NCBI GenBank assembly: GCA_947462765.1
Contig: CANHQK010000025.1
Location: 1 to 32,747, forward strand
From: Bdellovibrionales bacterium
GTDB taxonomy: Bacteria; Bdellovibrionota; UBA1018; CAIMNF01
Length of the DNA: 32,747 bases
Direction of reading: 5' to 3'
Shown piece by piece: positions 14,604 to 22,447 of the stretch. The position numbers and the translations under genes are program-made. Position 1 is the stretch's first letter, and the number at the start of each line of letters is the position of its first letter. A model generated the notes under the pieces. It was not told the DNA's origin. It did not search any database and was given only the letters and a program-made list of their open reading frames with translations.

Positions 14604-15296
14604 ATGGAGCGGCATCTCTTCACCATTGGCGACAATGGATTCTATCAGGACCGTAAAACCACTGAATTATACGCTGAAATCTTGAGAACCCCGGGGGTGA
14701 CGAACCCCCGGGTCTGTCTCATTCCTACAGCCTCCGGAGACGCCCAGTTCATCATTGATGCTTACCTCGATGTGTTTGGTCGCTTGGGGGCAAGAACCTC
14801 GGTTTTGAGTCTGTTCCGAGGAGAGCGTGAGGATCTTGAAGGAATGCTCTCCGAGCAGGACATCATTTATGTTTCGGGCGGCAATACCCGGAATATGCTC
14901 GTACTCTGGAAGGAGTGGGGCTTGGACCGAATGCTACGGGCCGCTTACGAACGCGGAGTGGTACTCGCTGGAGGAAGCGCAGGAAGTTTATGTTGGTATG
15001 AGTCGGGCGTGACCGATTCCATCCCTGGCAGGCTGTCGGCTCTCAAATGTCTGGGTTGGTTAACGGGGAGCCATTGCCCGCACTACGATGAGCCCGGTCG
15101 CCGTCAGGCTTATCTCGAACAGGTCCTGAAAGGTGAGTTGCCGCGGGGGTTGGCAGCAGAAAACGGAGTTGCCCTTCATTTCGTGAACGAGCAGTTCAAG
15201 GAGGCGCTGAGCGCTCACCCCAGTAAACGGGCCTTCATAGTCAATGCTGCCCACGGTGAAGCAAAAGAATCCGAACTTCCAGTCCGATTTGTCTGA
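14604..15296 (+). CDS. Peptidase E-like serine peptidase (family S51)
   Basis: This 230-residue protein matches the peptidase E/cyanophycinase group. It has the GGNT motif (about 92-95) and the nucleophile elbow LAGGSAGS with Ser125, followed by the conserved region SHCPHYDEPGR. Family members cleave dipeptides with N-terminal aspartate, or related substrates, in the cytoplasm. The length is typical for peptidase E and much shorter than cyanophycinase. The ATG directly abuts the upstream stop codon, so translation is probably coupled to the HExxH gene, pairing two putative peptidases in one transcript. Confidence 0.85.
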   Translation: MERHLFTIGDNGFYQDRKTTELYAEILRTPGVTNPRVCLIPTASGDAQFIIDAYLDVFGRLGARTSVLSLFRGEREDLEGMLSEQDIIYVSGGNTRNMLVLWKEWGLDRMLRAAYERGVVLAGGSAGSLCWYESGVTDSIPGRLSALKCLGWLTGSHCPHYDEPGRRQAYLEQVLKGELPRGLAAENGVALHFVNEQFKEALSAHPSKRAFIVNAAHGEAKESELPVRFV

Positions 15297-15304
15297 CTCC
15301 GAAT

Positions 15305-15802
15305 TTATGCCTTTTTCAAAAACTCGGTTTTTAAGACCAGGACTGATCCGTCGACCCGGCATTCAATCAGTTTCGGATCTGGCGTGAGACGGATTTTTCT
15401 GATGAGCGTTCCGCGTTTCAGGTCGGACGATCCCCCCTTCACCTTCAAATCCTTGATGACCGTCACAGAATCTTCTTCGTTGAGGGGAGTTCCATTGCAA
15501 TCGAGGGCGACACGCACCTCGTCTCGGTTGCTGGCACCTTCAAAGGCAACTTCTATCATTTTTAGCCAGACTGAGGCTTCTTTTGAGTCCGTAAACCAAC
15601 GATTCGCTTCCGTGCCGAAATCAGTCAAATCGGCAACTCCGGACTCACGAAGGCTCCGTACCTCCTGAAGGAGTGCCAGGAGGTCGGAATCGGACAGGGT
15701 GGACGCATGATGCTGCGCAGTTTCCGAATCTTTTTCCGGGTCACCATCCGCGATGACCGAGTTCAGGAACAGGATGAGTTTCGGGTGCTTCTGAAGTGCC
15801 AT
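15305..15802 (-). CDS. Protein with C-terminal PhnA-like domain
   Basis: This 165-residue cytoplasmic protein ends (about residues 100-163) in a PhnA/YjdM-type domain. Characteristic segments are DCNGTPLNEEDSVTVIKDLKVKG and LIECRVDGSVLVLKTEFLKK. The usual N-terminal zinc ribbon of PhnA is absent. Instead there are about 95 residues of helical, acidic sequence (TLSDSDLLALLQEVRSLRESG) that I do not recognise. PhnA was named from a phosphonate operon but does not itself degrade phosphonates, so no pathway role should be assumed. The start has a TAGGCT box 9 nt upstream and no clear ribosome binding site. Confidence 0.75.
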   Translation of the reverse strand: MALQKHPKLILFLNSVIADGDPEKDSETAQHHASTLSDSDLLALLQEVRSLRESGVADLTDFGTEANRWFTDSKEASVWLKMIEVAFEGASNRDEVRVALDCNGTPLNEEDSVTVIKDLKVKGGSSDLKRGTLIRKIRLTPDPKLIECRVDGSVLVLKTEFLKKA

Positions 15803-15885
15803 GGTGTGATGAGCCTACTGCATCCGACATGCCCTTGCCATCGTGATTCTATCCGCCCCTTGCAATTCGTGTTAGCAGTGAAGCG

Positions 15886-16548
15886 ATGAAGCGTATTGCG
15901 ATCATTTTGTGCGGATCTGGATTTAAGGATGGTTCCGAGATTCATGAATCGGTACTGACACTGTTGGCGCTTTCGACTCGAGGAGCCCGATATCATTGTT
16001 TCGCTCTGGATCGTCCTCAACACCATGTGGTGGACTGCCTGACCGGAAAGGTAGCTCATGCCGAGAGTAGGAATCAGTTGGTCGAGTCGGCTCGGATCGC
16101 ACGAGGTGCGGTCAGTCCCCTGACCGATCTCAGCATCAGTGATTTCGATGCGGTGATTTTACCCGGGGGATTCGGAGCGGCTAAAAACCTCTGTGATTAC
16201 GCATTTGCCGGGTCCGATGCCAAGGTTGTTCCTGAGGTGGGTCAGGTGCTGGATGGATTCCATCATGCTAAAAAACCGATTGGCGCCATTTGTATCGCTC
16301 CGATGATTCTTGCCCTGCACTTCAAAGGGAAAGGGCTCCGGTTGACTCTCGGACCAGCCGATGACGAGGTATTCGGTCATGTCAGGATGCTGGGTCATAT
16401 CCCCGTGGAGCATAAAGTCGACGGAATCTGTATCGATGAAGCCAACCGGGTGGTCACCACTCCGGCTTACATGCACGAGGCACCGGCACTCCATGAGGTA
16501 GCAAGAGGTATCGATGCCCTGGTTGAAACCGTATTGAAGATGGCGTGA
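15886..16548 (+). CDS. elbB: ElbB-type glyoxalase (DJ-1/PfpI superfamily)
   Basis: This 220-residue protein matches ElbB throughout: ILCGSGFKDGSEIHESVLTL at the N-terminus, ILPGGFGAAKNL in the centre, the nucleophile Cys136 in GAICIAP and a C-terminal TPAYMHEA. ElbB is a cytoplasmic DJ-1-like enzyme reported to have glyoxalase activity and once linked to isoprenoid biosynthesis. The length is typical. It diverges from the PhnA-domain gene and is convergent with the START gene, whose stop lies 2 bp away. No ribosome binding site is obvious. Confidence 0.9.
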   Translation: MKRIAIILCGSGFKDGSEIHESVLTLLALSTRGARYHCFALDRPQHHVVDCLTGKVAHAESRNQLVESARIARGAVSPLTDLSISDFDAVILPGGFGAAKNLCDYAFAGSDAKVVPEVGQVLDGFHHAKKPIGAICIAPMILALHFKGKGLRLTLGPADDEVFGHVRMLGHIPVEHKVDGICIDEANRVVTTPAYMHEAPALHEVARGIDALVETVLKMA

Positions 16549-16549
16549 A

Positions 16550-17215
16550 TCATGGATTCAGGAGGGCTCGCGCCAGGTTCTGATTCTCGACAATATCCTG
16601 CTTCTGAAGCTGTTTTTTGAGCCCATTGATGGTATCCACCGGCCATTTGCTCTGGAACAGATTCACCACCCACTTGGGAATGGCCCCTTTCGGATCGGCG
16701 AGGATTTCGCAGGTGAGATGGGTTTTTCTTGCCCCGATGTATTTTAGGATGAATCGACTATCGATCAGCTCACCCCGAACCACCCCCGGGGTGTGTGGTT
16801 TCTTCGGGTTCTCACCCGAGACCATTTCAATCACTAGTCGGGGTTCTGGATCTTTGATCAAGCGGGTCAGGGTATGGATCACAAATTCTCGGTCCTGAAG
16901 TGGCCACGGGGTCTTGGTGCGATTGTATTCCCAACGGTCTGTCTCGGTTTTCTTCTCGATGTTATAGCTCTCAGCGATATTCGCCATCCACTCTTTGGCT
17001 CTCTCGACATTTTCAAGCACGCCTACGATCCTGGGCATGCCATCTTCGATCACGGTCTCTCCGCGGAGTGCAATCAGGGATGTGCCGGGCATGTCTTTTT
17101 TATACACCGTGATGCCGTCTTTTTGGCTGGTGACTTGCCAGCCCTCAGCTCTGCACTGAGTGAGAGGCAGGATCACCATTAACGAGAGAAACAATATCTT
17201 TTGAATCGGGTTCAT
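16550..17215 (-). CDS. Secreted START-domain-like lipid-binding protein
   Basis: From ATG 17215 this is 221 residues long with a signal peptide (about residues 1-23, ending CRA before EGW). The mature part resembles bacterial START domains: WQVTSQKDGITVYKKDMPGTS near the N-terminus, WPLQDREFVIHTL in the middle and a C-terminal helix around PKWVVNLFQSKWPVDTINGLKKQL. START domains bind lipids or other hydrophobic ligands; the ligand here is unknown. An in-frame upstream start at 17356 would overlap the neighbouring gene and bury the signal, so it was not used. A cysteine at the end of the signal could indicate a lipoprotein, but the lipobox is poor. Confidence 0.78.
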   Translation of the reverse strand: MNPIQKILFLSLMVILPLTQCRAEGWQVTSQKDGITVYKKDMPGTSLIALRGETVIEDGMPRIVGVLENVERAKEWMANIAESYNIEKKTETDRWEYNRTKTPWPLQDREFVIHTLTRLIKDPEPRLVIEMVSGENPKKPHTPGVVRGELIDSRFILKYIGARKTHLTCEILADPKGAIPKWVVNLFQSKWPVDTINGLKKQLQKQDIVENQNLARALLNP

Positions 17216-17264
17216 GGATTGTTCGTAGTTCAGGGGGGTAGCAATAGCCAGCGAAAACAATGAA

Positions 17265-18233
17265 TCAACCAAACCTGAGGAGCGGATGGGCAAACTGTAA
17301 CAGCTCGCCTTTGAACTTCCTTTTGTAGGTGTCGACTCCCTGGAATTCCGGGTCATGGCTTCCCGGATTTGAGATACCGTTCAGATCGTATGTCCGGTAC
17401 CCCCGCGCCCTAAACGCTCTCATCGCCTCCCACTGAGCTAAAGCATTTAAGCTCAGATTCGGACATGAGGTCGATCGGGACTCAGCCGCGAAGAGGTTGA
17501 ATACGCATCGTCCGGCTGGGAATGCCAACAGTTCACAAGTGCTTTGAGAGGGTTCGTGGATGGCTCGGATGAGGAGCGCCCCCGAATCCGGACGAGCTAA
17601 AAGTTGGTGGATCCACTCTCGTGAGGGAAGCCAGAGATTTTTTTTCGTGTAAAAGGATGAACATCGATTCCAGAAATCATCGATTGCCATTTTGGCATCT
17701 AAATGCTCAGCCCTTGAATGATCCCGGATCGCCCGGCGGACTTCGTGCCGGATTCTAGACCCCAGGGATTCGAACAAACCGCCCTCTTCGGGAGTATCGA
17801 GCTTCAACCTCAAAGTGCTGCTTCGGTCGACTCCGTCGGTCGGGAAAGCGCTTTTTTCGAGAAATGAATCTAGGTCCTTTTCCTGAAGTCTCGGTCTCAA
17901 GGTGACCCGGGTGATGTTTGGACGACATTGGATGAGAGCATGGACGGTCATTCCGATCAGCTCGTTTTGCTCGGCGGCCGTCCTGTTACAGGACCAATCG
18001 TAGACAGGACCGTTCACGCACTCCGCCTCTGTTCCGCTTCTGAGAAAAAGAGCGGATATCCTGCGTTCGGGGCTGAACACCAGAATGGGTTCGACACCAA
18101 GATGGATTCCAGCCAGTCCCCAGTCCGGAGTCTGGCTCGGGGCCAGATTGGGCCCCCAGTCAAGACCGTACCAGTCCTCGATTTCTCCGGCAGACAATGC
18201 CTTCACGGGTTTGGCAATCCAAGTGGCTCCCAT
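17265..18233 (-). CDS. FemAB/GNAT-like aminoacyl- or acyltransferase
   Basis: From ATG 18233 this is 322 residues. The C-terminal half carries the pattern typical of FemAB-related transferases: Ala-Arg-Gly-Tyr-x-x-Tyr-Asp-Leu-Asn-Gly-Ile, then GVDTYKRKFKGELLQFAHP. FemABX enzymes add amino acids to peptidoglycan precursors, and relatives act on other acceptors. The acceptor is unknown here. An alternative GTG at 18251 has an AAGGG-like site. I prefer the ATG because TATTCT ends 6 nt before it, the layout seen at other genes here. It diverges from the amidotransferase gene at 18289. Confidence 0.75.
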   Translation of the reverse strand: MGATWIAKPVKALSAGEIEDWYGLDWGPNLAPSQTPDWGLAGIHLGVEPILVFSPERRISALFLRSGTEAECVNGPVYDWSCNRTAAEQNELIGMTVHALIQCRPNITRVTLRPRLQEKDLDSFLEKSAFPTDGVDRSSTLRLKLDTPEEGGLFESLGSRIRHEVRRAIRDHSRAEHLDAKMAIDDFWNRCSSFYTKKNLWLPSREWIHQLLARPDSGALLIRAIHEPSQSTCELLAFPAGRCVFNLFAAESRSTSCPNLSLNALAQWEAMRAFRARGYRTYDLNGISNPGSHDPEFQGVDTYKRKFKGELLQFAHPLLRFG

Positions 18234-18253
18234 GGACCGAGAATAGCACACTC

Positions 18254-18282
18254 TTGTCCCTTATTGCCGGAGAGCATAAAAT
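18254..18282 (+). promoter_or_regulatory. Strong candidate leaderless promoter
   Basis: TTGTCC (18254-18259), a 17-bp spacer and TAAAAT (18277-18282) end 6 nt before the ATG at 18289. A transcript starting the usual 6-8 nt after the -10 box would begin at the start codon. The nearest purine-rich Shine-Dalgarno-like stretch overlaps the spacer and could not be in the mRNA. Confidence 0.65.
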
Positions 18283-18288
18283 AGAAAC

Positions 18289-19038
18289 ATGAAGCGAGTG
18301 CTTCTGATCCAACATGAGGCTTTCGATCCGTTCGGGACACTTGATCCGCTTTTGAAGCGTGAAGGGATTCGCATCCGGTATGTTAATTTTGCCCGAGAGC
18401 CGGAGGCTCGGCCCTCACTTGATTCTTATGACGGACTGATTCTGATGGGGGGCGAAATGGCCGTATATGAAGCCCATTTGTACGAGCACATCCGGACCGA
18501 GATGGGATTGGTCGAAGAGGCGTTGAAGCGCGATCTGCCGGTTCTGGGAATCTGTCTCGGGGCACAGATTGTTGCGAATGTACTCGGCGCAAAGGTGGCA
18601 CTGCACCCGGTCCGGGAAATGGGTTGGAGCAAGATCCGTCTCACCCCTGCCGGAATTGTGGATCCAGTTCTGGGCGGGTTCGGACCCGAGGAGTATTTCT
18701 TTCAATCCCATCAGGATTCGTTCGAGATTCCGTCAGGTGCCGAACATTTAGCGGAGTCCGATCTTTGCGGTTCGCAGGGATTCCGTTACGGAAAACATGT
18801 TTACGGGTTCCAGTTTCACCTCGAGATCGATCACCCAACTGTCCGCCACTGGATTGACACTCCTGCGAATCTCCGTTTTTTCGAGGAGAACCGAGATCTC
18901 CTGACTCCCGACCAAGTCTTGGCCGACACCGACCGTTATTTGCCAAGGTCGACCCAGTTGAGTGAATCCTGCTTCTTGAATTTTCTTCGACTCGGAGGGG
19001 CGAAACCCCCTCGGATCCGTCTTGGTTCCGGGCGCTGA
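18289..19038 (+). CDS. Class I glutamine amidotransferase (GMP synthase-like)
   Basis: This 249-residue stand-alone amidotransferase domain has the nucleophile Cys89 in GICLGAQ and the His177/Glu179 pair in FQFHLE. LILMGGEMAVYE forms the usual oxyanion region. Stand-alone proteins of this type either hydrolyse glutamine for an unknown partner or act on gamma-glutamyl compounds. No synthetase partner is encoded nearby. It has its own strong promoter without a ribosome binding site. Its 3' end overlaps the promoter of the next gene at 19058. Confidence 0.88.
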   Translation: MKRVLLIQHEAFDPFGTLDPLLKREGIRIRYVNFAREPEARPSLDSYDGLILMGGEMAVYEAHLYEHIRTEMGLVEEALKRDLPVLGICLGAQIVANVLGAKVALHPVREMGWSKIRLTPAGIVDPVLGGFGPEEYFFQSHQDSFEIPSGAEHLAESDLCGSQGFRYGKHVYGFQFHLEIDHPTVRHWIDTPANLRFFEENRDLLTPDQVLADTDRYLPRSTQLSESCFLNFLRLGGAKPPRIRLGSGR

Positions 19039-19050
19039 TCTTGCTAGGCT
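19022..19050 (+). promoter_or_regulatory. Candidate leaderless promoter inside the end of the amidotransferase gene
   Basis: TTGGTT (19022-19027), a 17-bp spacer and TAGGCT (19045-19050) end 7 nt before the ATG at 19058. It overlaps the last codons of the preceding gene. Confidence 0.45.
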
Positions 19051-19057
19051 CAGAAGC

Positions 19058-19531
19058 ATGATTCGGCTTCAACTCATCGCATGGATCTGGATTGCCATCA
19101 CATCCTCTGCCCAGGCTTTTCCGGCCATAGGGGATCATGTGGAGTTTGAAGCCCGTTACCGAGGCGGTAAAGTCGTGCTTGAAAAGAGCGTCAAGAGTTT
19201 CGATCCGTCGAGTGATCGATTCGGTGTGAGGACTTTGATGCGCATGGGAGACACCTTACTCCGTGATGATCTATACCTTTTGCCGAGAAGTTTTCTTTAT
19301 ACACCCGAAAAAATCGCTCGAGTGCTGAGCACCTGTGTGAGCCGTGAAGGGGCGCTCGGCCGGGAGCGTATTCAAGGGCGAATGGTGGAGGTGTGTGAGT
19401 TTTATCACGAAGATTCCCAACTCACGACCGTGCTCGGTAGAGTCCCCTTCGGACAAATCCGCTTTCAGGAATACCTGGGTGATGGGGAGTTCCTTGATTT
19501 TCATCTCGTCCGCTTCGACTCCGGGTTGTGA
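19058..19531 (+). CDS. Small secreted hypothetical protein upstream of dinB
   Basis: From ATG 19058 this is 157 residues with a signal peptide (about residues 1-20, ending SSAQA before FPAIGDHVEFEARY). The mature part is mixed alpha/beta with two cysteines (STCVSRE and MVEVCEFYHED) and a strand-rich end (GQIRFQEYLGDGEFLDFHLVRF). The family is not recognised. Its TGA stop overlaps the ATG of the DNA polymerase IV gene by one base (TGATG), so the two are probably translated together, an unusual pairing of a periplasmic protein with a repair polymerase. Confidence 0.65.
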   Translation: MIRLQLIAWIWIAITSSAQAFPAIGDHVEFEARYRGGKVVLEKSVKSFDPSSDRFGVRTLMRMGDTLLRDDLYLLPRSFLYTPEKIARVLSTCVSREGALGRERIQGRMVEVCEFYHEDSQLTTVLGRVPFGQIRFQEYLGDGEFLDFHLVRFDSGL

Positions 19532-20631
19532 TGATCGCAGAAGGCGCCATTCGGAAAATCATTCATTTGGACATGGATGCGTTTTTCGCATCCGTCGAAC
19601 AAAGAGATCTGCCGCAGTACCGCGGTAAGCCGCTGGTGGTTGGCGGCAATCCGGAGGGAAGGGGAGTGGTGGCCTCGGCTTCCTATGAAGCCAGGGCATT
19701 TGGAATTCGCTCAGCCATGAGTGCGGCACAAGCAAAACGCCTGTGCCCTCACGCGGTGTTTGTTTATCCTCGATTCGAGGCCTATCAGGAGGCGAGTCGG
19801 GCAATTCAATCGATTTTCAAGGAGGCGACCGATCTCGTCGAGCCACTTTCTTTAGACGAGGCCTACCTCGATGTCACAGAAAACAAATGGGGAGAGCCCC
19901 TTGCAGGAAGAGTCGCCATTCAGATTCAGAAGAAAATCCAGGCGGAGCTCGGATTAACCGCCTCGGCCGGAGTGAGCAATACGCTCTTTGTTGCGAAGCT
20001 CGCGAGCGACTTCAAGAAACCCAGGGGGCTGACCATCGTGAAGCCGGATGAAGTTCAGGATTTCATCGGCCCCCTCCCAGTCTCTCGCCTTTGGGGCGTC
20101 GGCCCTGCGACCGAAAAGGTTTTGCATGCTCTCGGGCTTTTCAAGATTTCAGATCTTCGTGCATTTCCGGTCGAGGCCTTGGAGCGGGAGCTTGGCAAGC
20201 AGGGGAGGTTTCTTTTCAGTCTCGCATTCGGCCAGGACCGAAGAACGGTGGAGCCCGGATGGGAAAGAAAGAGTTACGGAGGGGAAACCACGTTCCAACG
20301 GGACCTGATCCAATTTCCCGAGATGGAGAAGGTCTTGGAGACCCTGGCCAAGGATCTTTCAGATTCGTTGAACGCCGATCAACGGAAAGCCAAAACCATC
20401 ACTCTCAAGGTGCGGTATTCTGACTTCGAGACCGTTACAAGGAGCCAGACCCTGCCACGTTACGTAGCGGAATTCGGCCCCATATTCGAAACAGCAATGG
20501 AGCTACTCGGGTCGAAGACCGAAGCAGGCCTCAGGCCCGTGCGCCTACTTGGCATCTCTGTTTCACAGCTATTGAGCCGGAATGATCCCGAACAACTTTG
20601 TCTGGAGTTCCCTGATCAATATTTCAGATAA
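19531..20631 (+). CDS. dinB: DNA polymerase IV (Y-family translesion polymerase)
   Basis: This 366-residue protein has the Y-family hallmarks. These are the catalytic motif IIHLDMDAFFASVEQ near the N-terminus, the second acidic motif LSLDEAYLDVT, a helix-hairpin-helix region (VSRLWGVGPATEKVLHALGL) and a C-terminal little-finger domain. It synthesises past lesions in an error-prone way in the cytoplasm. ATG 19531 was chosen over the preceding GTG because it overlaps the upstream stop in TGATG. No consensus beta-clamp motif could be assigned with certainty, although QLCLEFP near the C-terminus is a candidate. No LexA-type box was recognised upstream. Confidence 0.95.
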   Translation: MIAEGAIRKIIHLDMDAFFASVEQRDLPQYRGKPLVVGGNPEGRGVVASASYEARAFGIRSAMSAAQAKRLCPHAVFVYPRFEAYQEASRAIQSIFKEATDLVEPLSLDEAYLDVTENKWGEPLAGRVAIQIQKKIQAELGLTASAGVSNTLFVAKLASDFKKPRGLTIVKPDEVQDFIGPLPVSRLWGVGPATEKVLHALGLFKISDLRAFPVEALERELGKQGRFLFSLAFGQDRRTVEPGWERKSYGGETTFQRDLIQFPEMEKVLETLAKDLSDSLNADQRKAKTITLKVRYSDFETVTRSQTLPRYVAEFGPIFETAMELLGSKTEAGLRPVRLLGISVSQLLSRNDPEQLCLEFPDQYFR

Positions 20632-20835
20632 CGGTAAGTGTCCCTGAATTCCACCTGAGATGCGGGGCCTCGTTTTAAGGGCTCATGGGTCCACACCCAC
20701 CAAGAAGCTCCCAGTACCCAAGCAAAATGAAACCAAAATAGCCATTTCATGAAATGAATCTCCTAAAGATGAGAGTCTAATGGGTGACTATTTTTGTCAA
20801 CCATTTGGGTGTACCTATTAAATATTTGAATATAT
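20632..20835. other. Gene-free gap with two perfect 14-bp palindromes
   Basis: This 204-bp AT-rich gap between dinB and the minus-strand hypothetical gene holds CATTTCATGAAATG (20743-20756) and TTGAATATATTCAA (20826-20839, running into the 3' end of the next gene). Both are perfectly symmetric. Neither is followed by a T run, so they look more like protein-binding sites than terminators. No gene is visible. Confidence 0.5.
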
Positions 20836-21498
20836 TCAAGAATATCCTTCTTCGGACTCTGGAATGGCTGGAACATCTTGGTACAGGATGGGGACCCCCT
20901 CGGCTAAAAGCGGGGCGGTTTTTCGATCCAACCAGGTGGCAAATGGAATAGCAAGAAGGTGGGAGATAAACAAATATCCAGAGAGCGGAGTGGTGGAGAG
21001 CCACAATCCCATCTCGACGCATTTTCTTTTGTGTATCGGTGCCAAGACACTGATTCGAAGCATGGACTCAAGGATGTGTTTCAACATGAGATGAAACCCG
21101 GGCACTTCATCAAGCTGCTTGAGTTCGGTTCTGAGACGATCCGATACTTCGATCCAACCCCCGCAAAAAGCACGTTTACATAGTTCGAAGATCAACCGTC
21201 CGGACCGCTTTTCAACGAAAGAATTCAGGGAAGGAGGTGAGAACGGAAGTCTCTCAGAGAAGGGCGGAATCCTGTCCATTGAAATGAATTCCAACTCCAC
21301 GATCCGGATTCCCTTTTTTCTGAATGGTATCGAGCAAAGGTCCGTGATCCTGGCAAATGGAACGGATAATTGCTCGGATTGGATCAGGATATCTGAGACA
21401 GGGACCGATCTCCCGCCTGTGAGTGCCGAGTAACGTGGACGCCGCTCCTGATTGATTCGGATGGCATCCCTCAAATGTTCTTCGAATGGCCCCATCAT
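20836..21498 (-). CDS. Hypothetical protein, second gene of a two-gene unit
   Basis: This 220-residue protein has no signal peptide. It starts 7 bp after the stop of the upstream barrel gene and so is probably co-transcribed with it. The middle (about residues 95-190) contains several hydrophobic stretches (GRLIFELCKRAFCGGWIEV, LSGYLFISHLLAIPFATWL) that may be amphipathic or membrane-associated helices. Six or so cysteines lack an obvious metal-binding pattern. I do not recognise the family. The 5' part resembles PilZ-type proteins only vaguely (RXPRYSALTGG) and I do not assign that. Confidence 0.55.
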   Translation of the reverse strand: MMGPFEEHLRDAIRINQERRPRYSALTGGRSVPVSDILIQSEQLSVPFARITDLCSIPFRKKGIRIVELEFISMDRIPPFSERLPFSPPSLNSFVEKRSGRLIFELCKRAFCGGWIEVSDRLRTELKQLDEVPGFHLMLKHILESMLRISVLAPIHKRKCVEMGLWLSTTPLSGYLFISHLLAIPFATWLDRKTAPLLAEGVPILYQDVPAIPESEEGYS

Positions 21499-21505
21499 CT
21501 GTCGG

Positions 21506-22342
21506 TCAATAAAGCGCGGAGAACCCGAGGAAGGGGTTCAAATCGTCCGCAGAATCAGTTACCCCGATGTTCATTCCAGCATCGAATTGAATGAAGGGAG
21601 TGATTCGATAAGTCAGCCCGAAATCCGCGGTTGCTAGCCACTTCGAATCAGTCTCGGAAGAGAAGCTATTCCAAAATTCGACATATCCGGCGAGGTCACC
21701 CACGATGTCGTGGCCAAAAGTGATGGAAGTAACGTACTCGTTATGGAAGCTGTCATCCGAATCGTTCTTCATCCGGTTATACTGGAACATCGTACCCATG
21801 TCCCAGTCTCCAGGTAAACTGATCGACAATGGAGCGATCAGCCCACCCTCATAAAACTTGTGGCCCGTTCCACCTGAGCTGGTCGGAAGGACGATAAAGG
21901 GCATCAGCGCGAATGCGGCGTCACCCCCGTTATTTCCGAAAAGGTTCACCTTTAGTCGAAGGGTCGTGTCGCCGAAGCCGCTGATCTTTCTTGAACCATC
22001 CGAAACCGAAGTGTAGGGGGTCACTACGGCTTGAAAGTCGATGGAGTCAGTGAGCCCCAGCTTGAGATTGCTGACCATGATGCCAAGGTTCTCAGTCGTG
22101 GATCCGCCACTCGAGTCACGGCTCAGGACCAGGAGATCTGTTTCGATTTGAAAATGCCCCGCATCTACCGAGTACGGGCTCTCTGTCTTATCTGGACGGT
22201 CCGTATTCAGACCCCTCATGGCATCCTTAGGGGTCGGATTGAAAAGATGGAATTTTGACCTATCCAGCGACGTCTCGGCGTTTGCACCGTTCGAGAAAAG
22301 TAAAGCCAGAATCAGGAGTGTGAAAGCCATTCGGATTTGCAT
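21506..22342 (-). CDS. MetA-pathway-type outer-membrane transporter/barrel
   Basis: This 278-residue protein has a signal peptide (about residues 1-22, ending ANA). A conserved start, LNTDRPDKTESPYSVDAGHFQIETDLL, is typical of the family annotated as MetA-pathway of phenol degradation (putative porin). The rest shows about a dozen beta-strand segments and ends with an aromatic residue (GFSALY). Family members are outer-membrane barrels of mostly unproven substrate, so a phenol role should not be inferred. The start lacks a ribosome binding site; TAGCCT (22349-22354) ends 6 nt upstream. Confidence 0.85.
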   Translation of the reverse strand: MQIRMAFTLLILALLFSNGANAETSLDRSKFHLFNPTPKDAMRGLNTDRPDKTESPYSVDAGHFQIETDLLVLSRDSSGGSTTENLGIMVSNLKLGLTDSIDFQAVVTPYTSVSDGSRKISGFGDTTLRLKVNLFGNNGGDAAFALMPFIVLPTSSGGTGHKFYEGGLIAPLSISLPGDWDMGTMFQYNRMKNDSDDSFHNEYVTSITFGHDIVGDLAGYVEFWNSFSSETDSKWLATADFGLTYRITPFIQFDAGMNIGVTDSADDLNPFLGFSALY

Positions 22343-22380
22343 TCCATCAGGCTAACTGAGTCGGGTTCGGGATTCACTCG

Positions 22381-22417
22381 AAAAAACGGGGTGCGAAGAA
22401 ACTCTCCTTCGCACCCC
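22381..22417 (-). terminator. Rho-independent terminator of ahpC
   Basis: A perfect 11-bp stem (GGGGTGCGAAG at 22388-22398 paired with CTTCGCACCCC at 22407-22417) encloses an 8-nt loop. On the minus strand it is followed after one base by six Ts (22381-22386). It lies 31 bp beyond the ahpC stop codon. Confidence 0.9.
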
Positions 22418-22447
22418 TGACAACCCGTGGCGAGTTTAGCTTGGTCG

